Assembly: GCF_003991405.1 (NCBI RefSeq)
Contig: NZ_RPEN01000155.1
Coordinates: 124,001 to 188,000, forward strand
DNA: 64,000 bases
Origin: Pseudorhodobacter sp. E13
GTDB lineage: Bacteria > Pseudomonadota > Alphaproteobacteria > Rhodobacterales > Rhodobacteraceae
Reading direction: 5' to 3'
The notes beneath the pieces are model-generated. The model searched no databases and was not told where the DNA came from. It was given only the letters and a program-made list of their open reading frames with translations. Positions 28,673-37,149 of this stretch are shown in pieces. A program made the position numbers and the translations under genes. Each line of letters opens with the position of its first letter. The first letter of the stretch is position 1.

Positions 28673-30055
28673 ATGACCGGCACAGTGACCCTACCGATTT
28701 GGCTGCTTGTTCTGATCCTGCTTTTCGGGGCGGTGACCTTTGCGTCGCATTTCCTGTTTCCTTCGGTGCGCTGGTTTTTGCGGGGGCGGGCAGAGCGTGG
28801 GCTGGCACGGCTGAACGCGCGGTTGCAGCGCCCGGTGGACCCGTTCAAGCTGATGCGGCGGCAGGACAAGATTGTGCGGCTGATCTATGACCCGCAGGTG
28901 ATGCAGGCGATTGCAGACCACGCGCGCGACACCAATCGCCCGCAAAACGTAGTGTTTGAGGAAGCCAAATCCTATGCGCGCGAGATTGTGCCCGGCTTTT
29001 CGACCTTGCTGTATTTCGGTGTGGCAACCCGTCTGACGCGCTGGCTGACCATGCAGCTTTACCGCGTCAAAATTGGCCGCATTGATGCTGAGTTGAAGGG
29101 CATAGACCCGGAGGCCACGGTGATCTTTGTGATCAACCACCGCAGCAATATGGATTATCTGCTGGTCACTTGGCTGGTCGCGGATCGCTCTGCCCTGTCC
29201 TATGCGGTGGGGGAATGGGCGCGGGTCTGGCCACTCAGCCGGATCATCCGGGCGATGGGGGCTTATTTCATCCGGCGCCGCAGCCGCAACGTGCTGTATC
29301 GCCGGGTGATGGCCCGCTATGTGCAGATGGCAACGGCGGAAGGCACCACGCAGGCGATGTTCCCCGAAGGCGGCTTAAGCCTTGATGGCCGGGTGGGCGC
29401 GGCCAAGCTGGGGCTGCTCAGCTATATCGTGCAGGGGTTTGACCCGGCGGGGCGCGATGTCGTTTTTGTGCCGGTTGGGTTGACCTATGATCGCGTGCTG
29501 GAAGATCGGGTGCTGGCCGAGGCGCGGGCGACCGGCACGCGAAAGTTTCGCGCGCGGCTGTGGGTGATGGCGCGCTTTGCAGGGCGCATGATCTGGCAAA
29601 AACTGTGCGGGCGGTTTCAGGGCTTTGGGGTCGCTTCTGCCGGATTCGGGGCGCCGGTGTCGTTGCGCAATTGGCAGGCAACCGCGCCCGAGCCGGGGGC
29701 AGAGGCTTTGGCCGCCGATCTGATGGCGCGGATTGCCCATTCGGTGCCGGTGCTGCCTGTGCCAATGGTTGCCGCCGCACTGCGTTCCGGCGCCACGACC
29801 CGCGCGGAACTGGTCGATGCGATTACCCGGAAAGCGGCCCTGTTGCGGAGCCATGGCTATGCCCTGCGGCTGGGAAAAGAGGCAGAAGCCATCGCGGATG
29901 GGTTGCCGCCTTTGGTGCAGCGCGGAGTGGTTCTGGAACAGGGGGGGCAGTTGCGGGTGGCCGAAGCGGAGGCCGCTATGCTTGCCTATTACGCCGCCTC
30001 GGTGGAGCAGGCTTTGGAAGGCATCGCAGGCAATGCCGCAACGCGGCAGACATAA
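28673..30055 (+). CDS. 1-acyl-glycerol-3-phosphate acyltransferase-like protein
   Basis: A 460-residue membrane acyltransferase of the PlsC/PlsB superfamily, probably acylating glycerol-3-phosphate or lysophosphatidate. One N-terminal helix (LPIWLLVLILLFGAVTFASHF) anchors it. NHRSNMDYLL is the HX4D catalytic motif and FPEGGLSLDG the substrate-binding block; GFGAPVSL is in the later domain. The C-terminal 120 residues are extra relative to ordinary PlsC and nearer to the PlsB type. It lies between ecm (divergent) and ccr (same strand). Confidence 0.82.
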   Translation: MTGTVTLPIWLLVLILLFGAVTFASHFLFPSVRWFLRGRAERGLARLNARLQRPVDPFKLMRRQDKIVRLIYDPQVMQAIADHARDTNRPQNVVFEEAKSYAREIVPGFSTLLYFGVATRLTRWLTMQLYRVKIGRIDAELKGIDPEATVIFVINHRSNMDYLLVTWLVADRSALSYAVGEWARVWPLSRIIRAMGAYFIRRRSRNVLYRRVMARYVQMATAEGTTQAMFPEGGLSLDGRVGAAKLGLLSYIVQGFDPAGRDVVFVPVGLTYDRVLEDRVLAEARATGTRKFRARLWVMARFAGRMIWQKLCGRFQGFGVASAGFGAPVSLRNWQATAPEPGAEALAADLMARIAHSVPVLPVPMVAAALRSGATTRAELVDAITRKAALLRSHGYALRLGKEAEAIADGLPPLVQRGVVLEQGGQLRVAEAEAAMLAYYAASVEQALEGIAGNAATRQT

Positions 30056-30081
30056 AATTACAAAAAACACCAGTTGAGCTA

Positions 30082-30097
30082 TTGCAATATTGCGCAA
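30082..30097 (+). promoter_or_regulatory. Overlapping palindromes upstream of ccr
   Basis: TTGCAATATTGCGCAA contains two overlapping perfect palindromes, GCAATATTGC (30084-30093) and TTGCGCAA (30090-30097), 74 bp before the ccr ATG. Their place between the acyltransferase stop and ccr suggests a regulator site. Rhodobacterales ScfR-family regulators of acyl-CoA pathways bind TTTGCAAA-like sites; this is similar but not identical. Confidence 0.45.
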
Positions 30098-30170
30098 GCC
30101 TGCGTATTCCTGCTGTCAAGCTGGCATCGATTCTGCGATGCGGCATGAAACACTGAGACAGGAGGCCCGC

Positions 30171-31463
30171 ATGGCACTGGATACGCAGCACAATATCGTT
30201 GCCTATGATGCACCCGAGAAGGACCTTTACGAAATCGGCGAAATGCCTCCGCTCGGCTTTGTGCCCAAGCAGATGTATGCTTGGACCATCCGCCGCGAGC
30301 GTCATGGTGAGCCGGATACCGCGATGCTGGTTGAGGTGGTGGATACGCCCAAGATCGACAGCAACGAGGTGCTGGTTCTGGTGATGGCCGCCGGGGTGAA
30401 TTACAACGGCGTCTGGGCCTCGCTTGGGTTGCCGATCAGTCCGTTTGATGGCCACAAGCAACCGTTCCACATCGCGGGTTCCGATGCCTCGGGCATCGTC
30501 TGGGCCGTAGGCGATAAGGTCAAGCGCTGGAAAGTCGGGGATGAGGTGGTGATCCACTGTAATCAGGACGATGGCGATGATGAAGAATGCAACGGCGGCG
30601 ACCCGATGTTTTCCACCAGCCAGCGCATCTGGGGCTATGAAACCCCGGATGGGTCGTTTGCGCAGTTCACCAATGTGCAGGCCCAGCAGTTGATGCCGCG
30701 CCCCCAGCATCTGACATGGGAAGAAAGCGCCTGCTACACTTTGACGCTGGCCACCGCCTATCGGATGCTGTTCGGCCATGAGCCGCATGACCTGAAACCC
30801 GGCCAGAATGTGCTGGTCTGGGGCGCCTCGGGCGGGCTTGGGTCTTATGCGATCCAGTTGATCAATACGGCTGGTGCGAACGCGATTGGCGTGATCTCGG
30901 AAGAGGACAAGCGCGATTTTGTCATGGGGCTTGGCGCGAAAGGCGTGATCAACCGCAAGGAATTCAATTGCTGGGGCCAATTGCCCAAGGTGAATACCCC
31001 CGAATACAAGGAATGGTTCACCGAGGCGCGCAAATTTGGCAAGGCGATCTGGGACATCACCGGCAAGGGCAACAACGTCGATATGGTGTTTGAACACCCC
31101 GGCGAGGCAACCTTCCCTGTGTCCACACTCGTTTGCAAAAAGGGCGGCATGGTGGTGATTTGCGCAGGCACAACCGGGTTCAATTGCACCTTTGACGTGC
31201 GCTATCTGTGGATGCACCAAAAGCGCATTCAGGGCAGCCATTTTGCCCATCTCAAGCAGGCCTCTTCGGCCAACAAGCTGATGTTGGAGCGTCGCCTTGA
31301 TCCTTGCATGTCCGAAGTGTTCCCATGGGATGAAATCCCTGCGGCCCATATGAAAATGCGCCGCAATGAGCATAAGCCCGGCAATATGTCGGTGCTGGTG
31401 CAGGCCCCGCGCACCGGGCTGCGAACCTTTGAGGACACGCTGGAAGCCAGCAAGAACCGCTGA
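30171..31463 (+). CDS. ccr: Crotonyl-CoA carboxylase/reductase
   Basis: A 430-residue MDR-family enzyme that reductively carboxylates crotonyl-CoA to ethylmalonyl-CoA with NADPH and CO2, the key reaction of the ethylmalonyl-CoA pathway. The GroES-like part has GVNYNGVWASLG and HIAGSDASGIVWAVG. The Rossmann domain has VLVWGASGGLGSYAIQL. The long acidic insert HCNQDDGDDEECNGGDPMFS and the segment VFEHPGEATFPVST are typical of Ccr. The start has an AGGAGG site; it is followed by a strong terminator. Ecm is the next pathway enzyme, encoded about 1.7 kb upstream. Confidence 0.97.
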   Translation: MALDTQHNIVAYDAPEKDLYEIGEMPPLGFVPKQMYAWTIRRERHGEPDTAMLVEVVDTPKIDSNEVLVLVMAAGVNYNGVWASLGLPISPFDGHKQPFHIAGSDASGIVWAVGDKVKRWKVGDEVVIHCNQDDGDDEECNGGDPMFSTSQRIWGYETPDGSFAQFTNVQAQQLMPRPQHLTWEESACYTLTLATAYRMLFGHEPHDLKPGQNVLVWGASGGLGSYAIQLINTAGANAIGVISEEDKRDFVMGLGAKGVINRKEFNCWGQLPKVNTPEYKEWFTEARKFGKAIWDITGKGNNVDMVFEHPGEATFPVSTLVCKKGGMVVICAGTTGFNCTFDVRYLWMHQKRIQGSHFAHLKQASSANKLMLERRLDPCMSEVFPWDEIPAAHMKMRRNEHKPGNMSVLVQAPRTGLRTFEDTLEASKNR

Positions 31464-31484
31464 TCTCTTTTGCATCGCTATCGC

Positions 31485-31518
31485 AAAGCCGCCGCCCTTG
31501 AAAAGAGCGGCGGCTTTT
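31485..31518 (+). terminator. Terminator after ccr
   Basis: An 11-bp perfect stem (AAAGCCGCCGC at 31485-31495 and its complement at 31507-31517) with an 11-base loop, ending in TTTT. It lies 21 bp after the ccr stop. Confidence 0.9.
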
Positions 31519-31635
31519 CGCTTGTTTGATGGTTTATTTCCGCTGGTTACTATTTATTGACGGATTGACGGATAAGTTGATGACAGGCCGATCTGCGGTT
31601 GGTTTTATTGTTCAACGTGTTGAATTGGGGGCGCA

Positions 31636-31836
31636 ATGCGCCATGACTGGATCTTTGACGTATTGGCCGATTTGCGGACCTATGCGGATGCGAATAACCT
31701 GCCTGTCTTGGCGGAACAGGTTTCCGTTTTGCAAAAAGTGGCGGAACTGGAAATCGGTGCAGCGCCCGGCCCTGTGTCTTCGGGGCTGGAGGACAGGCTT
31801 TTTGACTTGGCCGAAAAGCGGCGCCGCGCGCATTAG
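31636..31836 (+). CDS. Small conserved-looking protein, unknown
   Basis: A 66-residue helical protein starting MRHDWIFDVLADLRTYADAN and ending in the basic EKRRRAH. It is mildly acidic with no cysteine or membrane segment. The coding pattern is good and I believe similar short proteins starting [MG]HDWI.DVLADLR occur in related bacteria. Possible starts are limited to this ATG; a GGGG stretch precedes it. It lies between the ccr terminator and the helicase gene. Function unknown. Confidence 0.6.
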   Translation: MRHDWIFDVLADLRTYADANNLPVLAEQVSVLQKVAELEIGAAPGPVSSGLEDRLFDLAEKRRRAH

Positions 31837-32033
31837 GGTTTGCTGGACGTGGCCCGTTTTTCCCGGCTGGTGATGGCAGGGAATCCGCGCAGGCTTTGCC
31901 GAAGCCGGGTGGGTGCTTTGACAGCCTTCGGTTGATGCCTTGCCGCGCAGGTTTGGCAAGATTTGGATGAATTCGGGCGGAAAGCCTGTCGCTCTCGCTG
32001 GTCTTGGCGGCGCGGCTTGGCTATGGTCGCGCG

Positions 32034-33557
32034 ATGAAAAACACCGCACTTACCTTCTCGGATGATCAGGCAGAGGCTTGGGATCGGCTTGCCGACCAGC
32101 TTCGCGGCATGGGGATTGATCTGGATGACGCCAGCCTGACGCCGGGGGCCGAAGGCAAGGCCAGCGTGATGGCGATTGTTGGCAAGGCCGGGTCGGGCAA
32201 GACCATGCTGTTGGCCAGCCTGTATAAGGCGATGGTCGCGGCAGGTGTGGACGTGGTTTCGGGTGATTATGAGGGCAAAAAGCGCAAGGATCGGCGGACT
32301 TTGGCGATTCTGGCGCCGACCAACAAGGCAGCATCGGTGCTGCGGTTGCGCGGCGTGCCTGCCACCACCATTCACCGCATTTTGTATACCCCCCTGTATG
32401 ACCCACAATATGAGATGATCGCCGAGTGGTTGGCGGGTAATGGCCCGCGCCCGGTGGTCGAAGGTTTGGGGGATTTGGCGCTGGACCGGGCCAAGGCGTT
32501 TTATGACACGGTTGCCTCTATCCCCGGTGCTTTGGCGGCGGCAGGTCTCCGCGGCAGCGACTTCATCAAAGGCTGGAAGCGGCGGGAGGAGCCGCTGGAT
32601 GTGGGCTTCGTCGACGAATCCTCGATGCTGGACCAGCGCCAGTTCGATGACCTGCGCGAGATTTTTCCGACGCTGGTGCTGTTTGGCGATCCGGCGCAAT
32701 TGGCCCCGGTCGGCAACTCCGGCGAGATGGTGTTTGACAAGCTTGGCCCCACGCGGCGGCTGGAGTTGAACCGCATCCACCGTCAGGCCGAAGGCAACCC
32801 GATCCTTGATCTGGCCCATGCACTTGCCGACCCGGACCTGACCTTTGAGCAGTTTGAGCGGATGGTCGAAGATGCCGCCGCCAGCGACCCGCGTGTGGAA
32901 ATGGCGCAGCGGGTGGACAGCGATCTGATGGCGCGCTCGCCTGTGCTGGTGTGGCGCAATGCCACGCGCATTCGCCTGATCACGGCCTTCCGTGCCGCCC
33001 ATGGCGCGCCGGAGTTTGAGTTGATCCCCGGTGAGCCGTTGATCTGTGACGGTATCGAATTGCCCTTGAAGCATCGCAAGAAGCGCATTGATCTGGAGGC
33101 GCGCGGCCTGATCAAAGGTGCGCAGGTGATCTATCTGGGGCCGGGCAACCGCGACGGGTTCGCGCGCTTGCATGTGGTGGGCGCCGAGGAGCCGCAGGTT
33201 TCTGCCGCCAGCATCATCAAGATCGAAAAGCCCGATGAGGATGAACCCTTCATCCCATCGGCGGCCAAGATGGGGGCGGCGTTTCTGCATGGGGCGGCGG
33301 TGACGATTCACAAGGCGCAGGGGTCGCAATGGGATACGGTGCAGGTCTTTGCCCCGGATCTGTGGGCGGCAGCGCAGGCCGGACGGATGGAGGCCGGGAT
33401 GCCCTTGTGGAAACGCTTGGCCTATGTCGCTATCACCCGCGCGCAGGATCGTCTGCTATGGGTGGTGCGCAACCGGCTTGCCCGCCCGGTGGAACAATTG
33501 GGCGTGTCAGACCTGATCGCCAAGCCCGCGCCGCTTGAACTGCAATCCGAGGAATAG
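32034..33557 (+). CDS. RecD-like superfamily 1 DNA helicase/ATPase
   Basis: A 507-residue SF1 helicase of the RecD2/AAA_30 group. The Walker A box GKAGSGKT (50-57), the motif Ia region LAPTNKAASVLR, the Walker B equivalent VGFVDESSML and motif III LFGDPAQLAPV are all present. The C-terminal UvrD_C_2 part has GAAVTIHKAQGSQWDTV and YVAITRAQDRL. Such enzymes unwind 5'-to-3' in repair. No RecB or RecC partner is nearby and there is no nuclease domain. The ATG at 32034 begins the domain; an earlier in-frame codon at 32004 is less likely. Confidence 0.88.
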   Translation: MKNTALTFSDDQAEAWDRLADQLRGMGIDLDDASLTPGAEGKASVMAIVGKAGSGKTMLLASLYKAMVAAGVDVVSGDYEGKKRKDRRTLAILAPTNKAASVLRLRGVPATTIHRILYTPLYDPQYEMIAEWLAGNGPRPVVEGLGDLALDRAKAFYDTVASIPGALAAAGLRGSDFIKGWKRREEPLDVGFVDESSMLDQRQFDDLREIFPTLVLFGDPAQLAPVGNSGEMVFDKLGPTRRLELNRIHRQAEGNPILDLAHALADPDLTFEQFERMVEDAAASDPRVEMAQRVDSDLMARSPVLVWRNATRIRLITAFRAAHGAPEFELIPGEPLICDGIELPLKHRKKRIDLEARGLIKGAQVIYLGPGNRDGFARLHVVGAEEPQVSAASIIKIEKPDEDEPFIPSAAKMGAAFLHGAAVTIHKAQGSQWDTVQVFAPDLWAAAQAGRMEAGMPLWKRLAYVAITRAQDRLLWVVRNRLARPVEQLGVSDLIAKPAPLELQSEE

Positions 33558-33613
33558 GGCTTTCCGCGCGGGCATTCGGCGCTTATGTTTTGGGCAAAGC
33601 ACAGGAGCCTGCC

Positions 33614-33850
33614 ATGACCGCCGTTTTCGTTCAGTTTCGTTGCACCCCCGGCAAGACCTATGAGGTGGCCGATGCGATCTATGCGCGTGAGGTGGTGTCG
33701 GAGCTGTATTCCACTTCGGGCGAATATGATCTGATTGCCAAGATCTATATCCCTGAGGGGCAGGATGTGGGGCATTATCTGTCAGAATCGCTGTTCGACA
33801 TTCCGGGCATCGTGCGGACGCTGACGACGATGACCTTCAAGGCGTTCTAA
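33614..33850 (+). CDS. Stand-alone Lrp/AsnC ligand-binding (RAM) domain
   Basis: A 78-residue protein equal to the C-terminal RAM domain of Lrp/AsnC regulators without the helix-turn-helix. MTAVFVQFRCTPGKTYEVADAI, the GEYDLIAKIYI strand and IPGIVRTLTTMTF match the family. RAM domains form dimers and octamers and bind amino acids, so it could sense an amino acid or modulate full-length Lrp proteins. A strong AGGAG site precedes the start. It converges on pyrD. Confidence 0.88.
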   Translation: MTAVFVQFRCTPGKTYEVADAIYAREVVSELYSTSGEYDLIAKIYIPEGQDVGHYLSESLFDIPGIVRTLTTMTFKAF

Positions 33851-33867
33851 GCCGCGCTGGCCGGGCA

Positions 33868-33940
33868 GGGGGCGATCGCGCCCCCTCTTTGCCTTGAGGC
33901 AAATTCACCCCCCCGAGGATATTTGTGCCGAAAAGAAAGC
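33868..33940 (-). repeat. Intergenic element with ATATCCTCGGGGG core, copy 2
   Basis: Read on the minus strand this starts 3 bases after the pyrD stop: CTTTCTTTTCGGCA, then AAATATCCTCGGGGG, then a hairpin TTTGCC-TCAA-GGCAAA, then a second hairpin with stem GGGGGCG and CGCCCCC. The same order of parts occurs at 59113-59173, so it is a mobile or expanded intergenic element, here probably serving as the pyrD terminator. Confidence 0.75.
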
Positions 33941-33943
33941 GGG

Positions 33944-35002
33944 TCAGAGCCAGCTGTCGCGGTTGGTGCCGATGGCCTGCGCGATGGTGCTGTAGCCATC
34001 CCGCTGGAGCAGCGCATCGAGGCCTTTTGCGATATCGGTTGCGAGGCTGAGGCCGTGATAGACCATCGCTGTGTAGATTTGCACGGCAGAGGCCCCGGCC
34101 CGGATTTTGGCATAGGCCTGATCGGCGGTGCTGATGCCACCGACCCCGATCAGGGGCAGTTTGCCCTCGGTCAATTTGGAAAGCTGGGCCAGAACGCGGG
34201 TCGATTTTTCAAAGAGGGGCGCACCGGACAGGCCGCCCGCTTGGTCGCGCTGCGGGCTGTGCAAGCCATCGCGGGACAGGGTGGTATTGGTGGCGATGAT
34301 GCCCGAGAGGCCAGAGGAGAGCGCCACTTCGGCAATCTGGGCCAGTTCATCGGCGGTCAGATCCGGGGCGATTTTCAGGAACACCGGGATTGGGGTTGGC
34401 AAGGTGGCGCGGGCCTCCATCACCCCGGCCAGCAGGCCTGCCAAGGCGGCCGGCCCTTGCAGGTCGCGCAGCTTTTCGGTGTTGGGAGAGGAGACATTGA
34501 CGGTTGCGAAATCGGCATGGGGGCCGCAATGGGCCAGCACGCGCGCGAAATCGGCCGCGCGATCGGCAGAGGTTTTGTTGGCCCCAAGGTTAAGGCCCAC
34601 CGGCACGCCGTTTGGCCGTGCGGCAAGGCGCTGGGCAATCGCCTGCATCCCTTGATTGTTGAAGCCAAAGCGGTTGATGGCGGCGTGATCTTCGGTCAGA
34701 CGGAACAGGCGCGGCTTGGGGTTGCCCGGTTGCGGCAGCGGTGTGGCGGCTCCCACTTCCAGCCAGCCAAAGCCCGCGCGCATCAAGGCAGGCAGCGCCT
34801 CGGCGTTCTTGTCATAGCCTGCGGCCAGCCCGACCGGATTGGGCAGCGCAAGGCCCGCGACCGTGCTGGCAAGGCGGGGCGAGGTATAGGGGCCGGGTTT
34901 TGGCACCAGCCCCATGCGCAGGGCCAGCAGAGACAGCCCATGTGCGCGCTCTGGGTCCAGTGTGTGCAGGGCGGAAAGGGCGATACGTTCAACAGGGGTC
35001 AT
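33944..35002 (-). CDS. pyrD: Quinone-dependent dihydroorotate dehydrogenase
   Basis: A 352-residue class 2 (membrane-associated) dihydroorotate dehydrogenase, fourth step of pyrimidine synthesis, passing electrons to quinone. The N-terminal helices ([23 protein letters not shown]) form the quinone tunnel. NRFGFNNQG binds substrate, [15 protein letters not shown] carries the class 2 catalytic serine, and [30 protein letters not shown] binds the FMN phosphate. The start at 35002 overlaps the DUF952 stop (ATGA). The longer frame to 35158 belongs to DUF952 DNA. Confidence 0.96.
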   Translation of the reverse strand: MTPVERIALSALHTLDPERAHGLSLLALRMGLVPKPGPYTSPRLASTVAGLALPNPVGLAAGYDKNAEALPALMRAGFGWLEVGAATPLPQPGNPKPRLFRLTEDHAAINRFGFNNQGMQAIAQRLAARPNGVPVGLNLGANKTSADRAADFARVLAHCGPHADFATVNVSSPNTEKLRDLQGPAALAGLLAGVMEARATLPTPIPVFLKIAPDLTADELAQIAEVALSSGLSGIIATNTTLSRDGLHSPQRDQAGGLSGAPLFEKSTRVLAQLSKLTEGKLPLIGVGGISTADQAYAKIRAGASAVQIYTAMVYHGLSLATDIAKGLDALLQRDGYSTIAQAIGTNRDSWL

Positions 35003-35367
35003 GCGCTGGGTCCGGTTTTGGGGCCGTGGAACATATGGGCCTCGGGGAAGATATGGCCGCTGGCCCCCAGTGGCAGCGCCTTGTCCCATGTCACATCCGA
35101 CAGGCGCAAGGCGCGGTAGAGATGCGGGAACAAATCCCCGCCGCGAGAGGCTTCCCATTTCAGATCGGGGCCAAGCGTGTCAGCCTCCACCGCGACCAGC
35201 ACCAGATCGGATTGATCGGCGAAGTATTTGGCGGCGGTTTCGGCCACCTGAGCGGCGGTCGAAAAATGCACATAGCCATCGGCCAGATCTATCGGCGCAC
35301 CTGCGGTTTCGCCGGTGTCGCGCAGATGGTTCCATTCGGGGCGGCGGAAGATTTTGTATATCAACAT
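34999..35367 (-). CDS. DUF952 family protein
   Basis: A 122-residue DUF952 protein with the signature [30 protein letters not shown] and [11 protein letters not shown]. The family resembles an ADP-ribosyltransferase/RES-like or glutathione-transferase-associated fold without assigned function. It overlaps pyrD by four bases, so the two are translated in a coupled way. A start at 35379 is possible (MNTAML) but the family usually starts MLIYKI. Confidence 0.85.
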   Translation of the reverse strand: MLIYKIFRRPEWNHLRDTGETAGAPIDLADGYVHFSTAAQVAETAAKYFADQSDLVLVAVEADTLGPDLKWEASRGGDLFPHLYRALRLSDVTWDKALPLGASGHIFPEAHMFHGPKTGPSA

Positions 35368-35517
35368 GGCCGTGTTCATGCACTGCGCGGAAATTTGCGT
35401 CAATGGGGCGCGTTCCGTCACGGCGCTGTCATCCAGACGCGGCAAAGTTGCAAAGGGCTTTGACAGGCTGATCCTGCGGCGCAATGATACGGCCATACAC
35501 CTATGGGGAGAATGAAC

Positions 35518-37038
35518 ATGACCATGCTGACCAAGCGCATTTCGGCGTTGCTGATGGGGGCCACGGCTTTGGTGGCCTTTCCGCTGAATGCGGCGCTGGC
35601 CGAAACCATCAAGCTGACCCTGCTGGGCGTTGGCGACATCTACAGCTTTGCCGATGACAATGGCCGGGGTGGTTTTGCCCGTCTGAACGCGATTGCCAAG
35701 GCAGAGCGCGCGGCCAACCCCAACACGATTTATGTGTTTGATGGCGATATGCTGTCGCCCTCGATCCTGTCGGGGTTTGACAAGGGGCAGAACACGATTG
35801 ATCTGACCAACCTCGTGCCGTTTGATCTGGCGGTTCCGGGCAACCATGAGTTCGATTTCGGGCCCGAAAACTTTTATGAAAAAGTCGCTGCGTCCAAATA
35901 CCCTTGGGCCGCGATCAATATCACCCAGGCCGATGGCTCGCCCTTGCCGGGTGTCGGCGGTGTGATGATGAAAGAGGTGGGGGGCTTGAAAGTCGCGCTG
36001 ATTCCGGTGGCGCAGGATACTTCGCCTTCGGTGTCGTCAACGGGTGATCTGAAGTTCGGCCCCACGGTCGATATGGGTGTGGCCGCTGCCCGCCAAGCGC
36101 GCGAAGATGGTGCCGATCTGGTGGTTGGTGTGGTGCAGACCAACAAGGCGAATGACGAGTTGCTGATCGCCTCCAAGGCGTTTGACGTGATCTTGTCAGG
36201 CGATGACCACAGCTATGGCACGTCCTATGACGGGATCACGGCCTATGTCGAAACCTCGATCGACGGCAAGTTTCTGTCGCCTTTGGACCTGATGGTTGAT
36301 GTCACAGAAAAGGATGGCAAACGGTCGGTGAAATGGACGCCGATGTTCCGCTTTATCGACACCGCAGCGGTAGAGCCGGACCCCGAAAGCCAGGCAATGG
36401 TGGATGCGTTCCAGACCAAGCTGGATGAAAGCCTGAATGTCGAGATCGGGGTCACGGAAAACATGCTGGATTCGCGCCGCAACGTGATCCGGGGTGAGGA
36501 ATCGGCCATGGGCAACCTGATCGCGGATGCGATTCGTGATGCGACAGGGGCGGATATCGGCTTTGCCAATGGTGGCGGTATCCGCGGCGATACGACCTAT
36601 GATGCAGGCCGGATGCTGACGCGCCGCGATGTGCTGACCGAGCTGCCCTTTGGCAATGCGACCGTGCTGACCGAATTGCCGGGCAGTCAGGTGCTGGCGG
36701 CTTTGGAAAATGGGGTGAGCCAGGTTGAGAAGGGTGCAGGGCGGTTCTTGCAGCTTTCGGGCGTAAGCATCGTTTATGATCCGACCGCCCCGGCGGGATC
36801 GCGGATTGCCGAAGCGATGGTGGGTGATGCGCCTTTGGACCCGAACAAGGTTTACAAGGTTGCGGCCAATGATTTCATCCTTGCGGGGGGCGATGGGTTC
36901 TCGGCTTTGGGGGGCGGCAATGTGCTGATCAATGGCGGCAATGGCAATCTGATGGCCAATGATGTGATGGATTACATCGTGAAGATGGGCGGGGTGACCA
37001 GCAAGGTCGAAGGCCGCATCAAGAAAGTTGGCGAGTGA
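35518..37038 (+). CDS. Exported 5'-nucleotidase/metallophosphatase
   Basis: A 506-residue UshA/NadN-type enzyme with signal peptide MTMLTKRISALLMGATALVAFPLNAALA. It has an N-terminal calcineurin-like metallophosphatase domain (GVGDIYSFADDNGRGGFAR, VFDGDMLSP, GNHEFDFG, SGDDHSYG) and a C-terminal nucleotide-binding domain (FANGGGIRGD, AANDFILAGGDGFSAL). It hydrolyses nucleotides or related phosphates in the periplasm. The first metal Asp-x-His is replaced (GVGDIYS rather than HxNDxH), so its activity could be altered. GGAG seven bases before 35518 decides the start. Confidence 0.87.
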   Translation: MTMLTKRISALLMGATALVAFPLNAALAETIKLTLLGVGDIYSFADDNGRGGFARLNAIAKAERAANPNTIYVFDGDMLSPSILSGFDKGQNTIDLTNLVPFDLAVPGNHEFDFGPENFYEKVAASKYPWAAINITQADGSPLPGVGGVMMKEVGGLKVALIPVAQDTSPSVSSTGDLKFGPTVDMGVAAARQAREDGADLVVGVVQTNKANDELLIASKAFDVILSGDDHSYGTSYDGITAYVETSIDGKFLSPLDLMVDVTEKDGKRSVKWTPMFRFIDTAAVEPDPESQAMVDAFQTKLDESLNVEIGVTENMLDSRRNVIRGEESAMGNLIADAIRDATGADIGFANGGGIRGDTTYDAGRMLTRRDVLTELPFGNATVLTELPGSQVLAALENGVSQVEKGAGRFLQLSGVSIVYDPTAPAGSRIAEAMVGDAPLDPNKVYKVAANDFILAGGDGFSALGGGNVLINGGNGNLMANDVMDYIVKMGGVTSKVEGRIKKVGE

Positions 37039-37062
37039 TCCAGCCAGACCTGTAAGCTTGGC

Positions 37063-37089
37063 AAAGGCCGCGCGTTGTGCGTGGCCTTT
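37063..37089 (+). terminator. Terminator after the nucleotidase gene
   Basis: An 11-bp stem (AAAGGCCGCGC with GCGTGGCCTTT, one G-U pair) with a GTTGT loop, 24 bp after the stop. The following sequence is only moderately T-rich. Confidence 0.65.
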
Positions 37090-37149
37090 GTGCTTTGGGC
37101 TGCCGCCCTATAGGTATTTGGGCCAAGATGAAGGGAAAGGGAGCGGGCA

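Noticed and set aside
31833-33329. 498-codon minus-strand frame opposite the helicase
   Set aside because: The helicase frame has all SF1 motifs, so this is a shadow.
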